From contig AJFK01000319.1 of assembly GCA_000467715.1 (NCBI GenBank), positions 1 to 64,000 of the forward strand: a DNA stretch of 64,000 bases, in the 5' to 3' direction. Source of the stretch: Hysterium pulicare CBS 123377 (Eukaryota > Ascomycota > Dothideomycetes > Hysteriales > Hysteriaceae). The position numbers and the translations under genes are program-made. Of this stretch, positions 11,354-22,380 are shown piece by piece. The notes under the pieces were generated by a model. That model searched no databases and was not told the DNA's origin. It was given only the letters and a program-made list of their open reading frames with translations. Numbering within the stretch: the stretch's first letter is position 1; each line of letters begins with the position of its first letter.

Positions 11354-11809
11354 CTATAGCGATGCTGCGGCCTCAATTGCTCCGGCTCCCTTGAATGTCT
11401 TCGGGCTTGTAATAACGATTTCGACGGGATATTTCCATTGCATGTACTTCGCCCAACCTGTTCAGATATCCATTAGCCGTATTCAGATTGCAACACACTT
11501 TCTTGCACACCGTACTGCATAACGTAACTATAGTCTCCAGTGGCGTTTTGCGCAAGCCTTCCCCATCAATTAGGAACACAACTCACCCCAGTATGCGCAC
11601 TTCCTCCCAAAGTATTTCCCGATATACGGCACCACGACCATTGTCAGCAGCAACTCTAACTGTTGCAATGATTCCCTCCACTCGCGCTCGGCATCTGAAA
11701 GATCTTCGTCGTCGGATACGGAAGAGGGTGTAGAGGTGGAGGGGAGAGAGTCGATTTCGTCGCCGTCTTCTTCATGTTCGATGAATGATTCCGAGTTTGT
11801 CATTGACAT
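11354..11809 (-). CDS. MIM2: Mitochondrial outer-membrane import protein, Mim2-like
   Basis: Two exons: 11809-11587 and 11457-11354 (intron 129 bases, donor GTGAGT, acceptor CAG), giving 108 codons. An acidic, Ser-rich N-terminus (residues 1-45) precedes WRESLQQLELLLTMVVVPYI and then GKYFGRKCAYWGWAKYM. The single hydrophobic stretch followed by G-K-x-x-G-R matches what I recall of Mim2, the partner of Mim1 that inserts alpha-helical proteins into the mitochondrial outer membrane. The C-terminus reads PVEIVITSPKTFKGAGAIEA. The length fits the family (about 90-120). The gene is divergent from eIF2 beta with 344 bases between starts. Assignment rests on one short motif, so the exact family is probable rather than certain. 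Confidence 0.72.
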
Positions 11810-12153
11810 TGGGCGGAAACAGAGAGTCGAGACCGAATCGCAAGGGTACAGACAGCTAGACAGCTCTAAAGGGCCTGGAATTGGGATTAAGCTGAGGTCA
11901 ACCGTGGGTTATGGTAGAAGTTCAATGATGTCTTGATTCGGTGAAGCTGCCGGGCCGAAGCTTCGGCTGCGCACGTGATTGAACTTAGAAATCTTGGCGG
12001 CGCCGATTGTTCGACTCATCAAAGCAAAGAGTCACTCTCCACCTACAATTCCTTCAACAACCACCTCACAACGCCCACGAACGTCCATTATCTGGCGACA
12101 ACTACCCTCGAAATACTCAGCAGATAGCCAAAGCTACAACAGCGACCACAATC
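11810..12153. promoter_or_regulatory. Shared promoter region of MIM2-like and eIF2 beta genes
   Basis: The 344 bases separate two divergent starts and must carry both promoters. The right half is rich in CAAC/CCACC and pyrimidines before the eIF2 beta ATG. A CACGTG hexamer lies at about 11974. No TATA box was seen, as expected for housekeeping genes. Confidence 0.5.
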
Positions 12154-13501
12154 ATGGCTGATGTTGTACGTCATCCTCATTTCAGTGCCCCACGTCCAAA
12201 TTACATGTCTTGTGGCGGGCCGCTGCACTCCCCTGCAGCTTCGCTATCTCCCTAGATATGAATTTATACTCCATGAATAATACAACTAACGATTCTTCTA
12301 CCAGGCCGATCCTCCAGTCGAGCGCAAGCCGCGAAAATCAGTCGCTTTCAGCGAAGGCGCAACCATAGTCGACGGCGACGGACAAGTGACAGAAACAACG
12401 GACACAGAGATGAACGGAAGGAAGAACAGTGCGGAGTCACACTCAGCTGGTAAGTTTTCTGCCGGCACCGCGCTCAACAGTGCTTCGTTGGGTCAGCTAG
12501 CCCGAAATTACTTTCCAGAGCTGTGCGCTGACGATTGCAGATGCAGGTGATGCTGAAAAGGCCGTCGACGATGTAGACGACATTTTCAAGGATCTCAGCT
12601 TGAAGAAAAAGAAAAAGAAGAGTACTAAACCCAAGGAGGGTGAGGATGCTGAGGCACCTGTCGGAGATGGAGAGGTAGACTTGAGCGGGCTCAAAAAGAA
12701 AAAGAAAAAGAAGACCCCTAAGGTACGGACAATATCTACTTCATACTTACATATCTTTTACTGACTCATCTATAGGCAGATACCGATGACTTCGAAGCCA
12801 AGCTTGCTGAAGCCGCAGGTGACAAGGCCGACGGTGAGGAAGCTGCTACCGACGAGCCTGTGGAAGCCGGAGATATGTTCAAGGGGACCGGGCTCTGGGA
12901 GCATAATAGCAAAAAAGAGATTAGCTACGGTCTCTTGCTCAACCGTTTCTTCACTCTTCTTCACTCGCAACATCCGGATCTAGCTTCCAGTGGTTCCAAG
13001 AGCTATAAGATTCCTCCACCTCAATGTCTCCGTGAAGGAAATAAGAAGGCAAGTGTTCCCGTCTGCTTCCCGCTATATTACGCTAATATGATACTCTCTA
13101 GACCATCTTCGCCAACATTTCGGAAATCTGCAAGCGCATGAAGAGAACAGACGAGCACGTGACTCAATTTCTATTCGCCGAATTGGGAACTAGCGGAAGC
13201 GTTGACGGCAGTCGACGCTTGGTCATTAAAGGCCGATTCCAGCAGAAACAGATCGAAAACGTGTTGCGGCGATACATTGTGGAGTACGTGACTTGCAAGA
13301 CATGTAGGTCTCCTGATACCGAACTTAACAAGGGGGAGAACCGTTTGTACTTCGTTACCTGGTAAATATCTCTCTCCTGATGCCGAAGTTGCATAAGCTG
13401 ATTTTACATAAAGCAATTCTTGCGGTTCCCGAAGATCCGTTACCGCTATCAAGACTGGTTTCTCTGCGCAGGTCGGCAAGAGAAAGAGGCAGCAAGGTTA
13501 A
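12154..13501 (+). CDS. SUI3: Translation initiation factor eIF2, beta subunit
   Basis: Six exons: 12154-12165, 12305-12449, 12541-12722, 12776-13048, 13102-13361 and 13414-13501, joined to 319 codons. The protein is part of the eIF2 GTPase complex that brings initiator tRNA to the 40S ribosome. Lys blocks (KKKKKK) near residues 68 and 106 are those that bind eIF5 and eIF2B epsilon. The core follows from [22 protein letters not shown]4 zinc ribbon lies at about residues 269-294 (CKTC and CNSC), followed by [20 protein letters not shown]. The first exon encodes only four residues. The intron at 13049-13101 begins with GC, not GT (AAG|GCAAGT). The length suits fungal orthologues. Confidence 0.97.
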
Positions 13502-14908
13502 ACTATGCAACGTCTCTTCGTTCGCTCCCCTTGCCCTTGCGTTGGCTACGCTTCCATTTGCATGACTTCAGGCATTTTCGTATCATGTGTATAGGCGTGC
13601 ATGCGTCGTCTTCACGGGAAGAGGAAGGCTCTTGCGGATTCCGAGCTCAGTATGATTGTGAGAAGATGAACGGGTGATCGATAAAATGGGCACAAAATGG
13701 TTCAAGGGGCTTTGACGGTTAGTGTTCTGAGACACTAAAGCTTTTTGTAATTAAACGAGCAGAACATCAATGGCATCACTTCCAGACTTAGCAATATAGC
13801 GTGTTCTTGGTAATAAGGATACCACCAGCGCTAATCTATATATGATAAAGACCCACACTCCTTCAGACTTCAGAATGGGCAGTATAAGGTTGCCGCAAAT
13901 GATGCATAGGTCCAATTCACAAAGTAGAAGAGAACATCTAATGCTTTAGGTAATCGTATTCTTTTTAGGATGTTTCTATTTCCAATTTTGTAGATACCTA
14001 GATAACTTGCTGCCTACTAGTTACACTTATCATGTAAGGGGGCTTCTCCCATCCTGGCTATTAGAGCCTTTGAGCGACAATGGTATGCCGGTTATCCGCC
14101 AACCCGTAACACTCACAGCGGGATTTCCATAGAAAGGCAAGCGGGCCCTGATTGTGGACTACACAGGAACAAGATTACTAATTGGCCATGTTATCATAGT
14201 TTATTGTACGTATTCCTTAGCACACAAGACGATGGTTGGCTTTGATAGTGTGCCCTGCGTCTAGTCACGCCCGAACTCCTCAATGTACGATGCTACCAAT
14301 TGTGAACGCGAGGAGGATGTTCCTGTCGTGCTGATTGATATGCCGTCGTCGCATGAGAAAGATAGGGCTGGGATATCGGCCATCACGTGCAGTTGATTGA
14401 GAGGTTTGGATGAGTCAGTGCTCCAAACGTGTCGCGTTGGGCTGTTGAGCTGGCATAGAAGCCCCATGTTTAGCATCTATTGCGGCTGAGGGAAAGGGAG
14501 CCTTCATCGGGATATCCAGTTGCGAGCAAGATAGAGGCATTGCTGACCCTTTGCGCATCTCGCACTGAGGTGGCGCGTTGAATGATCTTTGCGGCAACAA
14601 GGTTTTTTCATCTCGTGCCGAGCCGCGGGAAGTTCCACCTCGTCATTTTTCTCAGGCATCGTCCATCACCAAACCCAGGCCGTTATTCATTCACCACCCT
14701 CTTTATCCTCCTCACTCCTTACCACTGCATTGAAACACTATATTCCCCGCCATCCTCGCGGCCTCATACCACCCATTTCCCACCGCCGCTGACTTTTCTC
14801 CACTCCTTGTCGCCGTCATCGCCGCGTCTACACCTCACCTGGCTATATCTCGACCCTCCTCTAACCTGACAGCCGCCGCCCGTCCAGGCACCCTCATCAC
14901 ATCACAAT
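13502..14908. other. Long upstream region of the Barentsz-like gene
   Basis: About 1.4 kb without a supported gene. The left part (13740-14050) is AT-rich. The last 300 bases are strongly pyrimidine-rich (CCTC, TTCACC, CCACCGCCG), typical of a leader, and this composition explains the open frames at 14582-14869. No repeat, tRNA or element was recognised. Confidence 0.45.
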
Positions 14909-17105
14909 ATGGCGGCTGTAAGAAAGAGACCGCTTGCTGCACGTCGTAGACGGCTGGAAGATGAAGGGGAGGATGATGTGTCGGTGGCAACTGAACACGC
15001 CGACGATTCCCAGAGTGACGTTTCCGTGCCGAGCGACATTGACGAAGATGCCGATGCGGACAACAGCGATCTCAGCGACTTGGACAGTTCTCCATCGTTG
15101 ACACACGGAAAGACCAAGGGGAAGGTGAACGGATCACGAGAAGTGAAACCCGTCAATAATGTAACCAACCGGGACGCTCGTTCCCCGCCTATTGCTCGAT
15201 CGGATACGAAATTCAAGGCCGTGTCAGACACTGAGATGATGATGAATGGACTAAAGATATCAGACAAACCAGCGGAGGATGAAGGCATTGACTTCGAGTC
15301 CGCAGGGCAGATAGTGACGGTTGCAGAGACCCCGCAGTCCGGTGGTAGGACAGAGACCTTTGCGGAACGGAAACGGCGCGAGCATGAGGAATACAAGCAG
15401 AAGAGAGACTCGGACCCAGCGTTTATACCCAACCGTGGAGCCTTTTTCATGCATGATCAACGATCTATGCCAGGTCAAAATGGTTTTAGGCCGTATGGTC
15501 GAGGACGGGGCAGAGGTAGAGGGACTATTGGTGGACCCTTTTCTCCAGCAAAGTAAGTCCCCATCATTCAAAGTAATGCTCTTGGCTGGGAGGGCTGTAC
15601 TCACAGGTTTTTTTAGTCTCATGGTTCAAGCGAATGAAGCCACCGACGCTCCATGGAAGCATGATTTACATCAAACACTCATAGAAGCTCCTCAGATACA
15701 ACCACAAGTGCAACTACAACCGCAGGCCGTACCCCCTGCAGCAGCTCCTGCAACCTCTATCTCCAATACGCAACAGCACTTCGTCAAACCGGCCCCTCCC
15801 GTTGCAAAGGCCGCGCCTGTTCGCTCTTTCTCCACCACAGTCCATACTCACAACGCACTTGTACGTGTTTATCTACCTGGTATGAAAGACCCCATCCTCT
15901 TTCAAGGTGTACCGATAAAACAACACACGCGTCTTCCGAACCACCGACCGCCTCTCCGTCGTGATAAGCCTGTGAGGATCTCACTACCTGATCATCCGCC
16001 TCGATATATATTCCCAACCGTTGAACGGTCATTCATCTTCATACCTCGGGCACTGCGACCGAATCAGCAAGGGTTTGGCCGAGGGCGAGGAAGACCGTTT
16101 GGCTCCTACGGTGGGTTTTCGAGCAGGCGTACTAGCGTCTATGGTGGCAGCGTATACTCTCCAAGTGTGGCTATGAGTCGGAGGTCCTCGCTGGCTCGAG
16201 AGATTGGCAGGGACGGTCTGGTATCACCAGCTGGTTCTGTTATGTCACGGTCGGCCGGTGGACCACTGGACGCAAGTCGACCTGTTGTCAGGCTACCACC
16301 CGGAGGGCCCAAACTTCAAACAGCACCATCTGTTATATCTCCAAACAGTACTACTCCTGGCGCAAATATCCCACTGCCATCATCCTACCCACTCCCTCAA
16401 AAGCCTGCATTCCGCGAAAACTGGCAAGGACAGCTTCCCATGCACCAACCGAGACCTCAGAAAACAGTCTCTGTCGCTGGAATTGAGTCACCCGCATCGA
16501 TGACGTTCCATGCTCCTCAACAACAAGAGCAGCAACCATTTCATCAACAAGTTCCTGCTCACATGAACGGAGCTTCTTCATCCGCCGAACAACAGAACTT
16601 CTATCCTCATGTGCGACAGCTATCTTATCCCAGCCAAGCTTCCACCGGCACCCCTTTATCCAACATCCCCGAACGAGCCATCCACGCGCCCGCTTTCCAA
16701 CCCTACCAGCAACCTGGCTTCCCACCCCAGGGCTTCCCCATGCAACCTGGCTACTACTATCCTCCACCAGCAAACGGCGCGCAGCCTCAGTTTGTCGCTC
16801 CGGGTGGTATGGTCCCGATGTTTGTCCCGAATGCTCAGCAAGGCGCATACGTTGTACCTATGGCTGCTCCCGCGGTCTCCGCAGCACCTACGTCTTCTAG
16901 TGCAGCTCAATCTACCATGGTTGCCTATGAATCCAATGGCATGACGTACTACTACGATCCATCGCAAATGTACGCTCCAGTGGAAGGCTACACGCAGCCT
17001 AGCTACGCTGTTGCTGGCATGGGCGGTATGATGACTCCGAGCCCGGATGGGTACTATTACCCTCAAATGCCTCCTACTAGCGGCGTCTACTACCAGCCTC
17101 AGTAG
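14909..17105 (+). CDS. Barentsz/CASC3-like exon junction complex protein
   Basis: Two exons: 14909-15552 and 15617-17105 (intron 64 bases, donor GTAAGT, acceptor TTTTTTTAG), giving 710 codons. The N-terminus is basic then acidic (residues 1-60). The key block at about residues 169-205 reads DPAFIPNRGAFFMHDQRS followed by an RGRGRGRG run. This matches the Btz/CASC3 SELOR motif that clamps eIF4A-III on spliced mRNA. The remaining 500 residues are low in complexity: Pro/Gln-rich, a second RG cluster (GFGRGRGRPF), Ser/Arg repeats, then a Tyr/Pro/Gly-rich tail ending MPPTSGVYYQPQ, like scaffold proteins of RNA granules. eIF4A-III binding is inferred from the motif; the disordered tail has no assigned role. 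Confidence 0.87.
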
Positions 17106-18014
17106 CAATGTACTACTGGAAACCTCATCGCCCGATTATGATACTGGTGTTCTGATTTTCTCTTTCTCCTGCTTCTGGCGAGCGTGGCTATTACATGAGC
17201 GATACCTTCCCCGTTCACCGTGTTCCATCACTTGATCTGCTTGTTTGGGTGTTATTGGGTTTAGGTCGCATTGATCATTTCTTTCTCTCCCCCAACGTAA
17301 AATATGTTTAATTACGGGCATTACGAGGCCTTCTGGTTGGCATGGCTGGCTTCTCCCATACCCACCCATCTATCAGCGTTCCAGCTTATTCGGATCTTGC
17401 TATCATTGGCGTGTAGTATGGCGAAGCCTGGTGCTACTCTCAATGCAATATCACTTTTTCCCTGTTGCGGCTCTTTTCGGGTATTTTCCCTGTCTTGCGC
17501 GAGAGTCACTGATTCCCCATTTCCTTCTCTTCTTTTTTTTATGGTTGGGCTTGTGGGTTCAAGGATATGGTGGAGTACTGTATTCCTCCGATTCTTGTAT
17601 CATGATGATCCTTTTGAGGGGATTGCTTGTGTGTGTGAGGGTAAGCTATGGCTTCTGGGAGATTGGTGGTGATGGGACCTGGAATGGTCGATGGAGCGAC
17701 TCATAGATCCAATATATGAAGTATCCATGAGTTGCCGTGCTTTTGCGAGCCATGCATTTGTCTTATATAATCACGTATATTGATTCATCTGGGCAGCTTG
17801 TATTATGGTGTTGAATTTCCTATTGGGCGTGAAGGGTTTAGCGTGCTCAGGAATTCGCGACGCCTTAATGATCATTCTCCAACGCCTTTTTCATCAACAC
17901 TCCTCAGCCTCAGCCTTGTCAATCAAAGCATCCTTCATAAATAGGCCATCCTCTCTTCGAACATGTACCCTCTTATTTTCACCTCGAGTTTACCCCTAGT
18001 GGACTGCCTTACGC
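17106..18014. other. Intergenic region between co-directional genes
   Basis: About 0.9 kb holding the long 3' end of the Barentsz-like gene (T/G-rich on the plus strand) and the promoter of the homeodomain gene. No coding signal, repeat or RNA gene was recognised. Confidence 0.4.
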
Positions 18015-19980
18015 ATGGCGTCTTCTCTCCACATTCCACTATCATCACAGGATGAAAGCACAACCGACCTGGCTCCTGATTATGAGCTCTTTCTCAACTG
18101 GGCACCGAACTCGCCGGAACTAGACTGCCATTCAATCCATAACGGCTTACAGCACCTCGATCATCCTATTTTCAACTCCATTGGCAAAGATCCTATCGAG
18201 CCGTTGACTGAGGTGAACAGCGCGACGGACTGGGAGTTTCCTGTCGCTTCTGAGACTCCAATCGAGGAAAACTCGCTCACATTTCCAATTGACCATTACC
18301 GACAATATGGATCTCAAGTTTTGGCAGGAATTTCTTTTGACACTGCTCAGCCCAATATTTTCAGTACAGACCATGCTGGCTTTCATACTTTTGATTCTTT
18401 CGATATCCCAGGGCTTGACGCAACGAGCCTCGATGATAACCTGACTTCTGGAGGCGTGGATTTAAACATGGATCTTGACCTCGCCGGGCTGGACGCGATG
18501 TATCCGAATGATACCTCGACTTCTGGGGGCGTTGGTTCAAACATGAATTTCCATACCATACCTTGTTCATCCAATATGCCAGCCCACGATCCAGAGTTCG
18601 AATCTCATATGCAAGAAACCGATACACCGCCAAGGGAATCAGAGAGTAAACCACGTCGAAATCGTGAGAGGACTCAGCCACGGATTCCACCAGAAGCTCG
18701 CCAGATTTTCGAAGAGCACTTCAAGTTGAACCCCTATCCAAATGCCGGCGATATCGATTCTCTTGCACGAAAAACCAGCCTGGAGGCAAAGCGAGTACGA
18801 AATTGGTTCAGTAATGCCAGATCCCGCAAAAAACATCCAGGTAAGCCTCGTCCATTCCATACTCACTATTTTCACACTTCGGATACTCTCTCGACGTTGA
18901 TTGTGCCAGCTAATGCAAAGCGCAGCCGAATCGGAGTTGCTGACAATGTTGAATAAACTATCGAGCGAAAGCCTCAAAGCCATGTCACAACTCAGGAAAT
19001 CTGTCGAAATGAATCCTTTGGAAAAGTACCTAGAGAGCCCTTGGCAGAACGAACCCGCTGAACTTTCCGCGGTCAAAGTAGCGGCAAGAGAAGGATCACC
19101 CTGCGTCTCGGAGTATGATATGAATCATTACTGCGGAGACCTGCCTAGTGAAGAAGCTCAATTAGCGAACGTCCCAAACTCTAAACCTGCCTCTGTCATC
19201 GTTTCGCGAGCCTCCTCTAGAAGTTCGGTTGGAACATGCTACACTCTCTCTTCTCACGGCAGTAATACATCATCCTGGAGTCGCAGTCGGCGACGTGGTC
19301 GACAAAGATGGCGAACTGGGCCATATTCCTCAACTAAGGATGGCGAATGGCAGAAGCAGCGAGTTCAATTTTGCTGTACCTTCTGCAAGCAGACTTTCAG
19401 CAACAAGTATGAGTGGAGTCGCCATGAAGAATCAATCCATATGCCGCAATCTAAATGGATATGCTGTTCCCACATGAACTCGTTTCTGTCGGTCTGTCGC
19501 TTCTGTGGCGAAGAATGCCCCAGTAAAGCTCATCTTGCTGAACATCGCCTCGATGATTGCAGAAGTAAACACGAAGAGCACAGAACCTTTACTCGAAAAG
19601 ACCATTTTATCCAACACTTGCATAACGTACATTTCGCTAAAGTGAAACATCCAGATCGGTCAACGAGGTGCTTTATCCCTCGCTCAATCTTTTGGGGAAA
19701 GCGGCCTTTAGATACGGCTTTTGGTTGTCACTATCTCATCGAACAGTGGAAGCAACCAATTCCACCACTACTCAGAGAAGACCCTGCACTACATTGCGGT
19801 TTCTGTGGAGATATTTGCTCAAACTGGATTGAGCGACAGAATCATGTTGCTGACCATTTTATGGACGATATGAATATCTCAGAATGGTTGCCAGAGCGGC
19901 TCAGTCATCCTTCTAGGGAGTTCGTCAATAGCTCAAATTCTGAAGAACCAATACAACGCCCTTGTCAATGTCAATGTTGA
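18015..19980 (+). CDS. KN/TALE homeodomain plus C2H2 zinc-finger transcription factor
   Basis: Two exons: 18015-18840 and 18926-19980 (intron 85 bases), giving 626 codons. The homeodomain lies at about residues 213-275. Its three-residue loop extension (LNPYPNAGDIDSLA) and third helix RVRNWFSNARSRKK place it in the TALE/KN class. Zinc-finger segments follow: CCTFCKQTF...H..SIH at about 424-447, CRFCGEECPSKAHLAEH at about 466-485, then TFTRKDHFIQHLHNVH and HCGFCGD...H...H at about 565-587. This order, with the KYEW-x-RH-x-x-SIH signature, is a known fungal regulator family whose targets are unknown here. The acidic N-terminal 200 residues may activate transcription; they contain a 25-codon tandem repeat (18411 and 18486). 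A second acceptor at 18909 would not keep frame. Confidence 0.9.
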
Positions 19981-20201
19981 ACAGAAGTGGCTAGCGTCGT
20001 TATGTTTCAAAGGCTTGATATCTAATAGTGGGGTTCTATGTTCCTAAGATTTCATACAAATATTTCTAAATATCAAGAGATAGTTTACGATATGAAATCT
20101 ATACCAATATTATGTCATATAATCCTTTTCGTAGAAGCATCACCGCTTCCAATTTCCTCGTCACAACACTTACACACCGTCCATTCCCTTCCCACCAACA
20201 T

Positions 20202-21644
20202 TTATTCGCTAACACTTCTCTCACTCTCAAATGCGCACCGCGCTCTCCCTTCCATCTTCGCCCCGACCGCGTCCCTCACTATTCTCACAATGCCTCGATC
20301 AAAGAATGCAACACCCAACTCCTGACTCGTAAACCAACTCGCACGATCCAAATTCCCACTCCCCAGCAGCAAAACCTCGTCATCCACAACCATCATCTTG
20401 AGATGACTCTGCTGCGGTTCCCCCTTCTCCTCTCCCCTCGCTTTATACCCACCCCTCGGCTCAAAGAACTCAATTCGCAAAGCTCCGGGCCGAGTGAGTC
20501 CTATCGCTGCCTCCTCGTCGCTATTTCGAGAGGGATTCGTAGAAGCAGTATACGTGTTGCAGAGTTTTCGGTAGCGGCGAACAAGTTTCTTGATACATCG
20601 TGTTGTGGTGGTCCCAGCTGTGACGAGTTGTTCGAGTATCATGAGTCGTGCGGATGTGAGGATGTGGATGTCGATGCCTCGTTGTAGGGCTTTCAGAAGC
20701 GCGCTTAGGACGGGAGGTGACGTGAGGTTCGGTGTTTGGATGTAGATGCTCTGCTTTGTGTGCGCGAGGAGTGTTAGGATGAAGGTGTTTAGTGGGGTCG
20801 GTGGTGCCGATATGGATGCCTGCGAGGAAAATGGTTGGAAGCGCGGGTTTATGTGGTGGGGTGAGGGGAGGAAGAGCGTTGGTATGGGAGTCGTTGCGTC
20901 TAGGCGTGTAAGACTGTGTGATGGTCCGAAAGTGTTCTCGCTGCTCATCCCATTCGTAGTCTCATGGTTTTGTTCCGATGTGATAGGCAATACAATGCCC
21001 TTATCCTTATCCTCGGCCCAGAATTCTTCCCAAAACTTAACGAATTGCTGAACAACCGGTCCAGTGAGCTCAATACACCCTTCAAACCACTCCTCCCAGC
21101 TAACATTACAGCTCGCCAGAAACACTTTCTCCCGATCCATAATTATGAACTTCGGATGCATAACGCTAAAGGGGAGCAAGAACACACTCTTAATCTCCAA
21201 GTCCAGACCCTCCAGCTCTTTTGGATCCGGCAGTCCGAACTTTCTGCTCCATACACTCGGCGGATATGTCTGACCCCTCACATGCTGGCGATGAAACATT
21301 TTCTGGAATACTGACAGCGAGGAGAAACATATCCTCACGCGTAGTTTTGCGCCACCGCGCTCTTTTGCTTTCTTTGAGAGGGTGAGGAGGGTTGAAGAGA
21401 GAGATGTCAAGGTCGGTGAAGAAGCCCAGAAACAGGTTACGAGGATTATTTCGGTGGTTGCGGTGGAGAGCGTGGGGAGAATGGTCTTGTAGATGTCAAA
21501 GCCGGCGCCGGTTGTGAAGGTCAGAGGCGTGGAGGTTGTGAGGAGGGTTGTGGGATCATTGATGTAGTAGTTTGGTTCATCTTTATAATTGAGGTGGCGC
21601 GTAGATTCGAGGGTGCGGATGAAGGGTTGCGTGAAATGGTCCAT
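20202..21644 (-). CDS. Phospholipase D-family protein (two HxK motifs)
   Basis: A single exon of 480 codons. Two PLD phosphodiesterase motifs are visible. One is HPKFIIMDREKVFLASCN from residue 163 (H-x-K-x4-D). The other is HLKMMVVDDEVLLLGSGNLD from residue 414 (H-x-K-x4-D with the downstream G-S-x-N). This two-motif layout forms one active site in phospholipase D and cardiolipin-synthase-like enzymes, which hydrolyse phosphodiesters or transfer phosphatidyl groups. No PX/PH domain, signal peptide or clear membrane anchor is seen, so it differs from the large Spo14-type PLD. It resembles the bacterial-like soluble PLD proteins present in many fungi. Substrate unknown. Confidence 0.88.
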   Translation of the reverse strand: MDHFTQPFIRTLESTRHLNYKDEPNYYINDPTTLLTTSTPLTFTTGAGFDIYKTILPTLSTATTEIILVTCFWASSPTLTSLSSTLLTLSKKAKERGGAKLRVRICFSSLSVFQKMFHRQHVRGQTYPPSVWSRKFGLPDPKELEGLDLEIKSVFLLPFSVMHPKFIIMDREKVFLASCNVSWEEWFEGCIELTGPVVQQFVKFWEEFWAEDKDKGIVLPITSEQNHETTNGMSSENTFGPSHSLTRLDATTPIPTLFLPSPHHINPRFQPFSSQASISAPPTPLNTFILTLLAHTKQSIYIQTPNLTSPPVLSALLKALQRGIDIHILTSARLMILEQLVTAGTTTTRCIKKLVRRYRKLCNTYTASTNPSRNSDEEAAIGLTRPGALRIEFFEPRGGYKARGEEKGEPQQSHLKMMVVDDEVLLLGSGNLDRASWFTSQELGVAFFDRGIVRIVRDAVGAKMEGRARCAFESERSVSE

Positions 21645-21924
21645 TTTGGGGTGTGGGAAAGGAGGTAAGAGACTGAGGGAGATACAAGAGGTGTTTGGAT
21701 GAAGGCCTTGATTAAGTAGGAGATTCTTACTAGGCTAGAAATTAGATCTAGATATCTTATACTTTTAAAGAGAAAGTAAGATTGTGTACCTCTCTCTGAT
21801 TATACTAGTCTAGTTTCCTAGCAACCTTAATTTCGCCTTCAGACAACCTCACTCTCACGTTTGTCCACACAACACCCACCTCCTCTCACCTTCCCTCCCA
21901 GAGTCCAATCCAGCTGCGGAAAGG

Positions 21925-22317
21925 ATGATGAACGACGCTGCAACTCTGAAGAAGAAAGAAGGGGAGTTCCAAACTCTCCATCCAGAATGTAATCTACTTT
22001 CTTTGCACTCTCTCCTATACAGTATATTAATAGGAATAGGGCGAGCCAAGCTTAACTCTTATTCCTTCATGAAGCTTATAGAAGAGAGGATGGCAGCAAT
22101 TTCAGCCTCCGCAAACAACCCCGGCTACATCGACTATCTACTAAGAAGAGCCAAAGTCGAGTATATTGATTTGGCTTTCAAAGTGAAGGACATGGAAATG
22201 CGAGGCTTGAGCAAGACAAGGATCGAGCTCGGTTTGCTTCCTGAAGTGCAAATGACGCTGAAGAAGAGGAGGGCCGAGGCGCGTACAGAACCAAGTAATA
22301 CGCTCAAGAATAAATAA
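21925..22317 (+). CDS. Small hypothetical protein
   Basis: An open frame of 130 codons just upstream of RRP4 on the same strand. The C-terminal two thirds (from about residue 50) looks like a folded, helical basic protein: LIEERMAAISASANNPGYID, then LLRRAKVEYIDLAFKV, and a Lys/Arg-rich tail. Residues 22-45 are encoded by CT-rich, intron-like DNA, so a short intron near 21989-22045 (donor GTAATC) is possible and would keep frame. No family is recognised. The 63-base gap to the next ATG leaves open that it shares a transcript with RRP4. Confidence 0.45.
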   Translation: MMNDAATLKKKEGEFQTLHPECNLLSLHSLLYSILIGIGRAKLNSYSFMKLIEERMAAISASANNPGYIDYLLRRAKVEYIDLAFKVKDMEMRGLSKTRIELGLLPEVQMTLKKRRAEARTEPSNTLKNK

Positions 22318-22380
22318 GAGGGCAGAACATTCTGGAGAGAAAATAGTGGAGAGAAGGTTGGAAAGAAGAAGCAGAAGCGC

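Noticed and set aside
14582-14869. Open plus-strand frames before the Barentsz-like gene
   Set aside because: The strand is strongly pyrimidine-rich, which removes stop codons by composition; the products are Pro/Ser/Thr strings without motifs.
21720-21850. CTAG-rich stretch that might be a palindromic element
   Set aside because: The two halves do not pair when compared as reverse complements, and no target-site duplication is visible.
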